From: Sphagnum magellanicum | Lineage: Eukaryota; Streptophyta; Sphagnopsida; Sphagnales; Sphagnaceae | Length of the DNA: 64,000 nt | Direction: 5' to 3' | NCBI GenBank assembly: GCA_021904315.1 | Contig: CM038911.1 | Span: 5,491,390 to 5,555,389 of the forward strand | Shown: piece by piece, positions 12,300 through 24,500 of the stretch | Position numbering within the stretch: position 1 is the stretch's first letter | Layout: each line of letters begins with the position of its first letter | Program-made: the position numbers and the translations under genes | The notes under the pieces: generated by a model | What the model saw: the letters and a program-made list of their open reading frames with translations, nothing else | The model's database searches: none | Told to the model about the DNA's origin: nothing

Positions 12300-13590
12300 T
12301 GTTTCTATTTTCTTGTGGTTTTTTTTTACAATAAAAGGAAAGCCCAAATATATCCATGATGGTGGTGGTAGCAATAATAGTAATAGTAGTAGTAGGAAGA
12401 AAAGGGCTTGGATAATGAATCTCCTCCTTTCTTAGTAAAACTGACAACCCAAAGACATTCACCATTTTGGTTAGGTTTTTGATTTGGACAATGTTGCACC
12501 ATGGTGCACATGGCAACACCCATATTTTTTCATGTAATATATCTTTTTTTTTGGTAGCATTTTGTGTGAATGTCTACAAGGTTGTTTACCAATATTTTTT
12601 TAAATATGAATTTCAATTTTGTTTGCATATAGTACAATGGGCATGCATGAAGGGTTGCAAAAAATGATGTCAAAATTCATGTTTAACGATATATTGAATG
12701 AATGGTGGGGGTATTACATTATCATTCAAAAACTTTATTGGGGTGAAAACATGATTATATATATATATATAAGCAACAAAATATTGGGGTCCCTAAATAA
12801 AAAAAATTAACAAGTAAATGATTTTACAAGGATAGTAATATTATTTTTGGGTACATTATTTTTTAACTCATCTGCATGGACTTCAAGAGCTAAATTGTTA
12901 TGATTGTGTTTTTTTAACTACTTGCAAATACTTGAATTGGACCTAAAATTTGTGGTAGTTTGAAAATTGAAGTTTAAGTATTTGAAAGTAGGTGAAATGT
13001 TTTTGCAGGTGTTTGTTTTTAATTTTCAAACACTACAATATTGATGTGGTGAACATTATAATATAATTTTTTTTGGTTGATGGAATTTGTTTTCATAATT
13101 AAAATCATCCCCAATTCTTTAAAATAATTATTGGGGATATTTTTGTGGTACTTTATTGAGTTCAAGTTTAAAAGACTAATTTTTTAATGTTTTCGAGTAG
13201 AAAACAAGGTAACAAATATATACAAAATATCTTGCTTGCTATTGTGATGTGTAATGTTGTGAAGTTCAATGTTATAAAGGTGTAAATCCATAGTAAACTC
13301 TACTAAACAAAAAGACTAAAACCAATCAAAAGTAGAAACTAATCAACCAAAAAGATATGCACGCACATATATATACAATGCATAAGAGGAGGTTGAGATG
13401 AAACTCTCATGTATCCCCCCCTAGACCTGAACTGGGAAAAGCATGGCATGATCTAAATAAAAATCAAAGTGTTGCAAAAGAACATGATGAACAATACCAA
13501 ATGCCGATGGGAACTTGGATGAGTTTTGGCTTGAGGCATAATAGATGGTATCCACCATTATAATTATCGCAAAATAACATCTAATTAGCA
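12300..13590. other. AT-rich intergenic DNA, no gene recognised
   Basis: This holds a GTA/GTG-rich microsatellite patch (about 12,357-12,400) and a short AT tract near 12,755. Nothing else is recognisable. Confidence 0.4.
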
Positions 13591-13599
13591 TCGTCTGTC

Positions 13600-14480
13600 C
13601 TTTGACATACTTGACATCGATAGTCAAATGGAGGAATCCAAATCAACGTGATGATGGTAGGATCCAAGTTTGGTAGGTGGCAGGGCGCAAAGTTTTTGGA
13701 ATGATCACAAATTGTGTGTTTGTCAACTCCTTGCAACTCCAACATGCTTGAAGGCCTAATCGCCTTAATCCTCAAAATAATGTGATTGGAAGAAGTGTCT
13801 AGAGTATCATTAGGTTGTCGCTAGAAATACACAAAATCACCAACATCATATTCACCTTAGGTTTGTAACTGCCACTTCATGTGTGTGCATACCGTACGGT
13901 GTCTTGATGTTGTGCAATGGACAAATTCTCCATGGCCATGGGCATAACCCTCTTAAATAGATTAGCGCTTTCTGTGATGACCCTAGCCCAAGTGGTTAGG
14001 GAGTCCAAGTCCACAACTTGGTCCAATTGAGCAATAATGGAATAAGGTGGAATGGGATGTCTTTAAAAAAATAGAAAGTAAGGAGAGAAATGAGACAAAG
14101 AAGCATGTTTGGACATCCCTTAACCCATGGCAATGTAAGGTAAGGCTAGGTCCCAATCCTCTTTGTTCTTAGTGAGGCAAATATTTCAAAGTCCCTTCTT
14201 GCATGTTTCAACCATCCTCTCTACAAGACCATCAACTTGGGGATGATCCCTTAAAGTCCAACGATGGTCAATGAAAGCTGATCAAGTAGGTCTTGGAATT
14301 CTCCTTTGAATTTTGATCCTTGATCAATAAGGCACTCAGCACAGCCCCAAACCTACTTAAAACATGTTGTAAAAACACCTAGTTGGTGCTATGTGATGAC
14401 TTGTCCAGAAACGCAACAAGCTCCACCCACTTTGAAAAATGCTCAATCATAATCATGAAATGTAATTAATACACAAGACT
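13600..14480 (-). mobile_element. Ty3/Gypsy fossil: integrase core and C-terminal part
   Basis: Minus-strand reading shows a Gypsy integrase remnant beginning with MIEHFSKWVELV near 14,450. It continues to a C-terminal part with ILRIKAIRPSS and NFAPCHLPNLDPT near 13,650-13,770, typical of plant Gypsy polyproteins. It is broken in several places and no LTRs are attached. It may belong with the minus-strand reverse transcriptase remnant at 22,280-23,060, the intervening DNA being a later arrival, but this is inferred from orientation only. Confidence 0.7.
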
Positions 14481-15900
14481 TGAAATTGTTGCAAAACCTT
14501 CAATACTTCAACCAACAAAATTATTGTATTAAAGATTTGTGGGTGAAAGGGGAATTTTCAAATTGATTAAAACTTGATGGGTTTTTATGGATTATTTGTA
14601 TAGCTATTTGTGAAAGCACCAACAATAGAATAATAGCAAAGAAAAATAGGGAGGAATCTTTTGGTGATTTTTTTTTTTGGAACCTCAATATGAGGAGTTA
14701 GAGACAAGTCTAATGGTGAAAATGAATCATTTTCCATCGTTGGGCCAATCTCCAACCTTAAGGATTCCAACAACACCAATGAGTAGTTGCTTGGGACAAT
14801 CTAAACACAATGTTCCAATCCAATAAATATATGAAACGCCCATTTGAAGGTATTGCATACATTCTAGATTTTTTAGGTTTATGCAATACCTTCAATGGGT
14901 GCAATCGAAAAAAAATAAAATTAATCATGGCCTTAAATATTGCTCGAGTAACAAATTCCAAGTTCCTTGCAAATACCTTCATTTTGTCTTTTTTGTCATT
15001 GTTTTTGGTAGTTATGGGGTTGGTTGGAAGATAATTGGGGAAGTAGGTGCAACCAAGTAGGTGGGGTTTGGTAGCTACCTACTTCAATGGCTAGTAGGTA
15101 GGAAGGTGGAAGGGTGGGGAAAAATAATTATTTAGTAAATCAGAATACCTTTAGTTATTAAAGTTGAGCATGTGAAAAAAAAATCAACCTTTGCTAACGA
15201 ACTTGGTTAACACATGGATGAAAAAGTGAAATCTATCAATGCACCGTCCATTTGGATTTATGCACTAATGGGTGTCACTTTGTTCTAACCGTCATATGAT
15301 ACTTTGCCTTTCAATGGGGGTTTAGGGTTTTAATAAGGTTTGGCCATGTTCAAGATCTGGTTCCTTCCTTTGTTAGTAGCACAAAAGGCTTTTTTGCCTT
15401 CGTCAATTAAGTTGGGGTTTCATCCAAGTTAAAAAATTGTGAATGTATGCACAATATTACAAAAACTTTTAGAAAATCCAAAATGTATGCAATACCTTCA
15501 TATGGGTATTCCATATACATCTTGGGTTGAAACATTGTGTTCATATTGTTTGGAGGATGTTGCATAATTTACCTAAAGAAATCCAGAGTGTATGTAATGC
15601 CTTCATTTGGGTATTTTAACTATGCCTTGGGTTAGGAGGGGATGTTTTTGATTGTTGTGAAGGTATTATGTAAACCATGCATGAAGCCATTTAATGAATA
15701 TGCATTATTTGTATGTTAATATTGAATTGGGGGCTACCATGTAAGATGGTGATTATATGCAAAGATGGTTTTGCACAAATGTAAGCCTCAATGGTTTAAG
15801 ATTCAACTTAATATTTGGAATGTGCAATTGTAATTAACAATGCATATAGCTTTAAGAAACAATTACAATTTGGAACAAGCAAAAAAACTTCAATGGGTGT
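14481..15900. other. Non-coding stretch with a fold-back repeat
   Basis: No gene is recognised. The stretch contains a hairpin and an inverted pair of about 80-bp repeats, listed separately. Confidence 0.4.
14790..15650. repeat. Fold-back repeat: inverted arms of about 80 bp plus a tandem third copy
   Basis: A segment at 14,795-14,885 (minus sense) matches 15,465-15,545 (plus sense) through the words AATGTATGCAATACCTTCA and AACATTGTGTT. A third, looser copy follows at about 15,575-15,650. Inside the first arm a hairpin (about 14,840-14,903) pairs CCATTTGAAGGTATTGCAT with ATGCAATACCTTCAATGG. It could be a decayed fold-back or MITE-like transposon of about 0.75 kb; no target duplication was found. 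Confidence 0.5.
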
Positions 15901-15901
15901 A

Positions 15902-16450
15902 ATGTCATGCCCGTATGCATGGCCTCATGCACGACGGCTGATTACAGGCATGCCAATCATGCCTTTAGGGTTAATGTACGCTCTTAGGGTTAATGTATGT
16001 TCTTAGGTTACCATATGTTATTAAGTGTTTTAAGGTTATGGCTTGTTTAGGGTTTTAGCTTTGTTGACGCATGTATAAAAGTGCAAGCTTTTCCCTTCTT
16101 TTGTTAGTTTTTCTAGAGTTCTTTTGTCAAGGAGAGTTTCCTCCATAGTTAGATTGGATTTTTAAATGCTCACGGTGACTATTGCACGGCTGCCATTTAC
16201 ATAAACTACGTTTTCTTTCCTTCTTTTCAATTTAATTTTAGAAAAATCGTACTCTATTGCTTAATGTTGAAAGCGGCAGATTTTTCCTGGCTTTGAGTTT
16301 CATGGGTTTCTTTTGTTTGCTAGTTTATTGTGTTCTTGAGTTGTTGCTACTTCTTTTTCATTTTTTACTCTTGTACTGCAACTACAACATGAACAACAAC
16401 CTTAACTAACAACAATGTAAGTGAGGGAGAAGGGACATCGAAAACAAGCT
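15902..16450 (+). repeat. Candidate 5' LTR of the Gypsy fossil downstream
   Basis: The stretch opens with TGTCATGCCCG, contains a TATAAAAG box near 16,074 and lies upstream of the gag remnant in the same orientation. The 3' boundary and a primer-binding site were not identified, and no second copy was found in the window. LTR identity is therefore tentative. Confidence 0.35.
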
Positions 16451-16547
16451 ACAAGCTGTGAAGTTCTGAGTTCTGGAGCTTCAGAGGGAGGAAGGAACGA
16501 ATAGTTCGAAAGCTTGTTTTATTGCCAACTTTAGGTCTTGGGAGCAT

Positions 16548-16569
16548 GCACACACACACACACACACAA
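16548..16569. repeat. CA microsatellite
   Basis: About eleven CA dinucleotides in a row in otherwise unremarkable DNA. Confidence 0.8.
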
Positions 16570-17229
16570 GGTTTGATTGCAGTACAAGATCTACACCAAA
16601 TGATGCAACCCCATACATTTGCTTTCCTTGTACATGGGTTAGGAGGTTAGCATCTGGGTTGTGCATTTCTATGTGTTTTTGAGCTTGTAGTCATGTAGTG
16701 AGTAGCCTTTGTAGCAGCTTTGGAAGAAGGAGAAAAAGAAGAAAAAGCAGAAGAAGAAGAATTTTAAAAAAAAAACCCATGAAATAGAAGAAAAAAAATT
16801 ATTTCTTCTCTTCTGCATGCCATCGCTGTAAAGCTCATAGACGTGCATTGCTCTACAGTGCCGTTGTCGACATAGTCGCTGTCTATTATGTTTCGTTTCA
16901 CTGTTTCATTCGACTTTCATTGCCATTTCGTCCGACATCTGTCCCTATTCCATTTAACGTTCGTCCTTGTTCCCTCCATTTGTCTAGCCCCTTTCGTCCA
17001 CTTATGTCCGTCCACAAACGTCCATCCACCGACATCTGTCCATCGTCATTCATCCTTGTTGACGCACTATATTTTCAAACTGTATGTTATGTTAGAACTT
17101 TACAGGTAGTGTTCTATATTGCTATAAAATTTTGGGGCATGGGATAACACCATGTCCTTGGATGATGAAAGCACTATTGTTCAGTGAAAGCCAAGGTATC
17201 AATTACGAAGTAACACACAATCATTTGAG

Positions 17230-20200
17230 CTGATTTTTTTGAACTCACGATCTTCAAGCGTCAAACGTCAATACCATCAAGCGTCTACAGTGCCACTGTC
17301 ATCTAGTACAACTCCTATTATGAATTTAGGTTTAGGTTACATTACATCAACGATACATCAAAGTCCATTTAGAGGGGTTAATTTGTGGGGTACGCATGTT
17401 GCCACACCAACTTTCACACCATCACTGTATATTTCGTTGCAAGATGTTACCTCTACACCCATATACACCATGGAGGTCAACAGTTCCTCTAGGAAAATTG
17501 AGAAGTTCAGCGGAAGAAATTTAACCATTTCTTTGAAGGAGTTCAAGATAACTTTCTCAACTATGGTTTGTGAATTGGAGTTCAAATATGGCACTAATTA
17601 CATTGAGGTGTTCGCATTCAAACAACTGGCCTATTATGTGCATTATGAAGCATTGGATGTCTACGAGCAACATTCTTCAAAGATTTTGGGCGTCACCCAG
17701 ATCCCCAATCCAACTTATGCCACAACCATTGCCACAACCATCGCCACCACCTCTTAAGGTGCACTCCAAGCTGCCATTGCACATCATGGGACTATGCCCA
17801 AATAATCCAGATCCGGTACATATTTCAATAAACCTTTCTCCTTAATAACTCATTATTGCTACCGCAAACATTCCTCCCACCATTGCTGCACCAGCTTTTG
17901 TTGATCTAGTGGGGGAATTCTTTTGAATTCTTGAACTAGAATTTCCGGTTAAAAGTTCTAAATTTTTTTTGCAGTTTGCCACCTTTTTTCAACGAAAGGA
18001 TGAAACCATCAAGATGCTATACATGAGGTTTCTCAAACTTAAAGAGGATACTCAGAGCATCACAAACCTAGAAGCTCCCCATTAGTATCTTCGTTCGTTG
18101 GAAGGTACTCTGACACTCCATGCGCATGTTTTTACAAAATTTGGAAACTCGTACACTTTGTTGGATGTGTACAACAATTCTGAAAAGTTGGAACTAGTTC
18201 ATGCACACCATGAGGCCAATACTATGAGGCCTCCATCATGTTCAAGGCTTCAACCTCCACCAGCTACACCAACCAAATCATAACATTTTTTTTCAAGGGC
18301 TAAAGCGATGCACTTGGCTTCACCCATGTTACCTTTTTGCAACTACTGTGGTAATCCTACCCACAAAGCTAGTGAGTGTAACATTCCTTCTGAAGATCTT
18401 TTTTATGATTATTGTGGGAAAGAGGGACATTAAGAAGCTATTTGTTTTGCCAAGTTTGCGGAACAAAAGCAACTCCGATTACCATTGCAAAATCTACCAG
18501 CATCTTCTGTTGCCCTTCAACCAAAAGCCAAGGCACTTCAACCTTCCACTCAAGCTTTCCATGCCAAGGGTAATTCCAGTAAGAATGTTAAGGTGAAGGA
18601 GCACAATGCTAATAAGAGGGAGGTGCTTCAAACCCATGTAACTCAAGTTCAAACTCTACAAAATGAAGTCGAATCATTGAGGGCCCAACTTGCTAATCTA
18701 AAAGGCAAGTCTTCCCAACCAACTAGTCGTGCCCAACCTGTACAGGGTTCAAGATCATAGGAAGGACCTCCTAGGTTGTTATATGGCTCACACAATGCCA
18801 TGATTGGGGAGTATGTTCTTTTTAATGCACACAATTCTAGTCTCACACCAAAATGTACTGCTTCTTTTTGCCCTTCCTACTTCGCGACACAAGAGGTTAA
18901 TGTGGCACCCAAAGTTTTTGTCATTAGGCCGGTAATTCAGACTGATGGACTCGTATTTGGTTCAAGTCCTATTACCAGGGCTAAAGTTACTTGAGCAGTC
19001 ATGCCATAATCTTTTCGTTCTTTCAACATGAAAGAAAAATGCACCTTGTTGGCGACGAGGGAGGAAACTACTACACGACAAGCTACTAGGGCATCAAATT
19101 TTCGTGTCCCAGGAATACATGTACATCAGGAAAACACACAATTTTCCACTGATCAGCTTATGGAGTGCCAACTTGAAATGCGTGAAGTGGTGCAAAAGCT
19201 TGTGAGTACACCGTTTTTTTGTTTTCAAGATTTGAAGCTAAGCACTAGGGACATAATTATAGTATTAAAAGATACCTTGAACACTAGATTAGGTCCTCTA
19301 CCAATCCCTAATCCACATGCTATAGGGGTCCCATCCAACACCTTGGAAAGACAATCGATTAGCTCACGTGTTGAAGATGGCATTCATAATCTGGTCACTA
19401 ATTTTAGCATGGTTAAACTAGTGGGCTCTCCTACCTCTGATTCTACATTCACATATCATAAGGAAGTTAAAAACACGTCATTTGTGGATTTGTTACCTAG
19501 CAAAGGCGTTGTGGATAACCATTCTTTCCACAAAGTTTCTCACTCATTTCCAAAGGTGGTGCCTAGTGAGAGAACTTCCATCGCCACCAAAATTGCCATT
19601 GTCGACAATACTAAATCAACAATCCATGTGGGAGTAAATACACCCAGAGTAGTCCTTCTTGATACAAGTGCCTAACCAATGATTTTTAGAGTTCAATTCG
19701 CCAAAAATATGGGCATGCTCGATTCCAAACTACAAAAATCTATGTGACAAATTCACATCGTTAGTGGCAACGTAAAGGAGGTACTTGGGGAGAACTTTGA
19801 TTTGATTGCACTTAATTTCAATGAAGGTACAGATCAAGACCTTTGCGTATAAATCAAATGTTTAGTCACCAATGCCACCAGTTATGATGTGTTCATTGGG
19901 CAAGAGGCCCTGTTTCCACCAAGTTTCACAATTGACAATTAATTCGAGCATGCGTACTACCGAATGGATTGGGAGACTGATGGCCACCACCTAAGATACA
20001 TTGATTTACATGGGAACCATAGTCCTATGGCTCACCATTATATGCTCAAGGAAACACACACTATTTCTTACATCTAACAAGCTAGCCAAGAGTGGATAGA
20101 GGGAGATGAAGAAGAAACAGTTTAGACCAAACCTACTGAAAACTTGAAGGTGGTTTTTATTGACATTCAACATGGACTAAAGGTTTTATGGAGATTCAAA

Positions 20201-21410
20201 GCAGCCCACGAGCCTTTGGTCAAAGTTATGTCTAGTTTTGAGAACATGGAAAGCCATGGCGAACTAATTAAGCTTATACTTTATTAGCTAATCACTTGGA
20301 CACCGCTTAAGGAGGGGATTACATTACTAGAGCTTTTTGGTGGTATTGGTACAAGTCTCGAAATGAAGGATGGTGGTTTGGAGGTTTTTTTATGCAGACA
20401 TTAATCCTATTGCAAGGCAAGTGGCAGCATCGAGAATGATGGAGCTCAAAGCCAAATTTCCACAACAATTTTCAACCATCGCATGGAAGGCCAATTTCAC
20501 TTTCTTGCCCTCTAACATACAAATAATTCAAAAAAAAAAATGGAATTACTTGGCCTTGTGGACCTCATCATTTCAAATTGGGAGTGTCAAGGATTTTTAG
20601 TGGCTGGATTTGGAGAAGGCTTGAGTGACAAAAGATCCGGTCTCTTCACAGACATGGTACGATTAATCACTTGGGCACAATCCATTTCTCCTATGCTTGG
20701 TTATGTAATTGAAAACACCCCTTTTTAGTTTGACTAGAGGGAGAAAGTCTAGGAGCACTACACGTTGGTTAAACATTACCTTGGATAGCTACTCCTATTC
20801 AATGCGGCACAATGTGGTTCCTATGCACATCGGTTGCGCAATTGGTGGACCAACCTTGCACCACTCTCAGTTTTGCAATTGGTTCTAAGATACACCATCA
20901 AAGACCCCAACTTGTAGGTCTCTCACATATTAGATGATCAGAGCTTTTGCCAACTAGTTATAAAGTAAAAAAAACCTCCTTGGTTTTTTTTGAACACAAT
21001 AGGAAAACCAAGAGGTGTTTGGTTCACCTTTGTCTCCTTCCCATGAGCACATGCCTTTCAGGGAGATGGACCAAGCCTAGTGTATCGTCATGTTTCAGCC
21101 ACTTGGGATGAACCCAGCCTAGAAGAAAGAGAAAGGGCTATGGGGTTCCAAAATGGCACCATTAGTCACACCAAGTGACTAGATTGGAGCATAATGCTCT
21201 ACTGGGGAGAGGCATGGACCTAAACTCCTTTACATGGTTGTTAGTAACATGTGTATTCTTTCAAATGTACACAATACTAGCATTGATTCAATCAGTTTGC
21301 AATTCTTGCGATGTGACTACATGTCACCCTGACCAAGTATACTTGCCTATCTTCAACACTCTACATTTCACTCTTAGTGTTGTGGAAGGAGGAGGTACCA
21401 TGTAATTTGA
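17230..21410 (+). mobile_element. Ty3/Gypsy-like fossil carrying a C5-DNA methyltransferase domain
   Basis: Parts in order: a gag-like region (about 17,240-18,760) with two CCHC zinc knuckles near 18,335-18,440 (first: CNYCGNPTHKASEC); a variable region (19,030-19,675); an aspartic-protease-like region (about 19,640-19,950); and a C5-cytosine methyltransferase-like region (about 20,320-21,260). The copy is broken, with on the order of ten or more interruptions, so it looks old. Retrotransposons carrying captured cytosine methyltransferases are known from charophyte algae and dinoflagellates. The order gag-protease-methyltransferase here is consistent with capture into the polyprotein. RNase H and integrase remnants in the same orientation at 23,540-24,500 may be its 3' part. 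Confidence 0.65.
20320..21260 (+). pseudogene. C5-cytosine DNA methyltransferase-like domain within the Gypsy fossil
   Basis: Short islands match the ordered motifs of C5-MTases. LELFGGIGT near 20,325 is the SAM-binding motif I. FYADINPIARQVAASR near 20,390 is motif II-like. A VDLII...CQGF block near 20,550 lies at motif IV, followed by GLSDKRSGLF near 20,620. YVIENTP near 20,705 lies at motif VI. GSYAHR near 20,820 and ERERAMGFQ near 21,125 precede a terminal LLGRGMDLN near 21,200, which lies at motif X. About 310 codons are covered, a normal length for the catalytic domain, with no extra targeting domain visible. It is a fossil and cannot be expressed whole. It is closer to element-borne methyltransferases than to DRM, CMT or MET1 as far as memory allows. 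Confidence 0.65.
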
Positions 21411-21699
21411 CTCAAGTTGTTTCTGATACACTTATAAATACATCATCTTTTGGAAAAAAAATTACAACCTTTTACGAATCTATTTAGTTAGATAGTGGAA
21501 AACCTAATACACCAGGTTTTTCAAACACACTTTCCAACTCCATTCCATGTGTTTCCAACTATTTTTTTGTTATGGGGAACCAGCTCACAAAGAAGGAGAG
21601 AAACCAAGTCACATACTTGCTAATTAAGTATGAGTATGTTATAGGTCTCATTGAGTGCTTTCCAATGGTATGTGGCACGCCCCCTACAAGCAAGTAAAT

Positions 21700-21965
21700 C
21701 AAGTCGATTTTTTATGGTCGAGAGTCAAATTGGTAGTTTGATTCCCGGCCCTTCTTTTGGCCATAACTTGTGTTTCAGATTCCAAATGAGCAACGCAAGC
21801 TCATTTTAGACATTTACATTTTAAGAGCTTTCTAATGATATAACGAACGCCACAAGCCATTAAGTTTTGACCCATGAAATCGCTCTATGAAATTTCGGAA
21901 GTCCACTGGGACTCCATCTCCCAAAATGGGAGTTGCCTTGGGAGTGTGAGGGTTCATTCCCTCAT
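21700..21965 (-). repeat. Inverted copy of the unclassified repeat seen at 31,400-31,640
   Basis: The segment from GGTCGAGAGTCAAATTGG to a GGGAGTGTGAGGG block matches the reverse complement of about 31,400-31,640 over some 240 bp with scattered differences. Shared words include TTTTGGCCATAACTT-like and CATTTTGAGA-like blocks and several GGGAGTC/GACTCCC motifs. It belongs to a moderately repeated family, possibly part of an LTR. Confidence 0.6.
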
Positions 21966-22279
21966 ACTCCCTCACACTTTCTTACACTCCCGGGAGTATG
22001 TGATGTGATTCCCAGGCTTATTTTTGGCCCACACCCTTGTGACCTCTTTGCCTTGACTCCCGAGCTTCCTTTTGGCCCGTAACCTTGTAACCCATTTTGC
22101 CTTGATTGCAAGCCCAAGGTTAGGGTTGCGACAATGGGGAATTTTGAAAGCTTTTTCTTAAGTGTGTTGAAAACTTCCTAAGCCTTTTTCACTCCATGTC
22201 TAAGCAACATCCTTTTTTAACAATGTATAAAGAGGGTGAGCAATAATACTGAAGTCTTGGACATCTTATAGTAATTACA

Positions 22280-23060
22280 TAGTCCGATGAAACTCCTCAA
22301 AATGTGAACATCAGTAGGATTGGGCATCTCCAAAATGGCTACTACTTTGGCCTAATGAACCATAATACCATTGGGCAAAATTTTGTGTCTAAGGTAGACT
22401 ACTAAGGTGACAACAAACTCACATTTTCTAGGATGGATCTTCATAATTACTTCGTGGAGCCTCTTGAATAACTCTTCAAGATGAGCCAAATGTTACAGGA
22501 GACCCTTGTTATGCACTAGGAGGTCATCTATGTAACACTTTAGGAAATCTACCCCTTTGAAAACCTGGTCCATGACTCACTAAAAGAAGATAAGTGTATT
22601 TTTTAATCCAAAAGGCATCACAGGCCATTCCCATAACTTGTTGCTTCCATGGAATGTCGTTTTCTCACGATCCTTTGCAACGAACACAATCTGGTTGACA
22701 CCTTGCCTTAGATCCACAATTGTGAAGATGTTTGAATCTCTAATGTTATCAAACAGTTTTTCAAGGATGGGTATGGGGTACCTATCTTGAGGTGTAACTA
22801 GGTTCAAAGGCCTATAATCCCCACACATCCTTTTCTTAGTCCATAATCCAATTAAATCATTTTTTGATGGCATTATTGTAGCGACTACAAAATCAAAACT
22901 TGATGGTTAAATGAGACCAGCTTCATGGAGCTTTTTGCATCTTTCATCTACCAATTTCCACTCATGCTTACTCAACCTATGCGTCTTACGATAGATGAAT
23001 GTTTCATTTGTAAAGTCTATAGAGAACTACATGGTCTTACACCTAGCTAAATCTTTCATT
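22280..23060 (-). mobile_element. Ty3/Gypsy fossil: reverse transcriptase fragment
   Basis: On the minus strand, RMCGDYRPLN, PIPILEKLFDNI and VMPFGLKNT mark the fingers and palm of a Gypsy reverse transcriptase. It is a broken fragment in the opposite orientation to the methyltransferase-bearing element. It sits between two segments of the unclassified repeat family (21,700-21,965 and 23,060-23,480). Confidence 0.75.
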
Positions 23061-23480
23061 GAGAATGAGAAACCGCATCTCGATCCAAGGTCTGTTCGCA
23101 ACGTTATGGGGCTCCAAAGTTGCTAGAGTCCTAATTGGCGCGATTTCGGGACTCCCATTCGAGAATCCCGGGAGAGAAAAACCATTTGGATGTGGGCTCT
23201 GTGGCCAACCACAAAGTCTACTATAAGGGGGAAGGTGGTGGCTTCCCCCAAGTCCGGGCCGTGGTGAGTTTAGTGTGTCTGTGTTGCCCGTGGTTCATTT
23301 TAGCACCAAAGGTGTTTTAAATATGCACTAACCATTTTGTGTGGGTTATGTGCAGGCCCATGTGAGTGAGTGAAGCTTGTTAACTCTTCCTAGTCCCATC
23401 TCGGAATTCCAACATGCCCCTCTACCCGTCAAAGTGTTGTGAGCTAAGGAGCATGCCCCAACTCCTCCCTCTTCCAATGT
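23060..23480 (+). repeat. Direct copy of the unclassified repeat seen at 31,790-32,110
   Basis: It shares, in the same order, an ACCATTTGGATG block, GGTGGTGGCTTCCCCC, the GAGTCC/AGTCCGGGCCGTGGTGAG block and an AAGCTTGT...CTAGTC block with 31,790-32,110. Divergence is considerable. The sequence may be part of an LTR. Confidence 0.6.
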
Positions 23481-23539
23481 CTTCTATTTGGACTCACATT
23501 TGAATCCTTCAAGGAGTTGGGAATGCATCACCCATTTTG

Positions 23540-24500
23540 AAAAGATTTGATTCTAACAAGGTCTTCATTCTACACACTAATCGGAGCACTATTAATATTG
23601 GTGCTATTTTTGGCCAACTTGATGAGGAAGGCAAGGAACATGTTATCGCCTATGGATCCTAAAACAATAACAAGGCTGAGAACAACCACTTTTCATATGA
23701 GGGGAGTGTCTTGCTATTGTATGGGCTATCATACATTTCAGGCCCTATCTTTATGGCACCAAGTTCACTTTGTATACCAACCATTAACCTATCAAATGGT
23801 TGATGACCAACAACAAACTTATTGGTAAGTTAGTTCATTGGGCACTTATACTTCAGGAGTATAAGTTCAAGGTTATTCACCAACCTGGTATTACACATTA
23901 GAACGCAAATACCATGTCGTGAAGACCCCTCACTACCTTTGAAGATTTCTTAGAAGCCAGGCAAGACTTCGACTAGATTCCAACAGTACATGTATCTTAT
24001 GCATCTAGTTATATTGCACTATTACGATGTAACCTGGTTGAGCATCCCATTGTGGATATATGGGAGGACTTGGACACTTTGAGGTTTCTTCAACATGGGA
24101 AATGCCCTCCCCAAGTTACATCAAGTCAACGGGATCGTATACAACAATAGTCCAAACACTACTCATGGAAGGACAATCACCTCATCCAATGCTTACCATA
24201 AGGCGACAGAATGATTCTTCCACCGCATGAATCGCCTGGTTTTATTCAAAAGGTACACTCGGAGCTTAGACACTTTGGAGTTAAAGGTTCTCATAGCCTT
24301 CTTGCTCCTCATTACCATTAGAGAAGTATGTATGCTCAAGTCCAAGACATCATTGCTAGGTGTGAACAATGTGATAGAGTGATAACTTCCTTTCCTTCTC
24401 GACAACTCACGCTTTCTCCACTTCTTATTCATGGCATGTTTTATTGTTGGTCATGTGATTTAGTAGGAGAATTACCACAGACCTCCAAGGGTAATGTCAA
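23540..24500 (+). mobile_element. Ty3/Gypsy fossil: RNase H and integrase zinc-finger region
   Basis: Plus-strand islands match the Gypsy RNase H core (about 23,560-23,900) and then the integrase H2C2 finger with SMYAQVQDIIARCEQCDRV near 24,330-24,385. The copy is broken in several places. Orientation and position allow it to be the 3' part of the methyltransferase-bearing fossil, but the reverse transcriptase expected between them is absent in that orientation. Confidence 0.65.

Noticed and set aside
11958-12519. Long lysine-rich open frames on the minus strand
   Set aside because: They are created by a T-rich minisatellite with a variable period that is not a multiple of three, so codon-level conservation is not supported.
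15960-16010. TTAGGGTTAATG repeated twice, telomere-like
   Set aside because: Only two imperfect units inside a candidate LTR; not a telomeric array.
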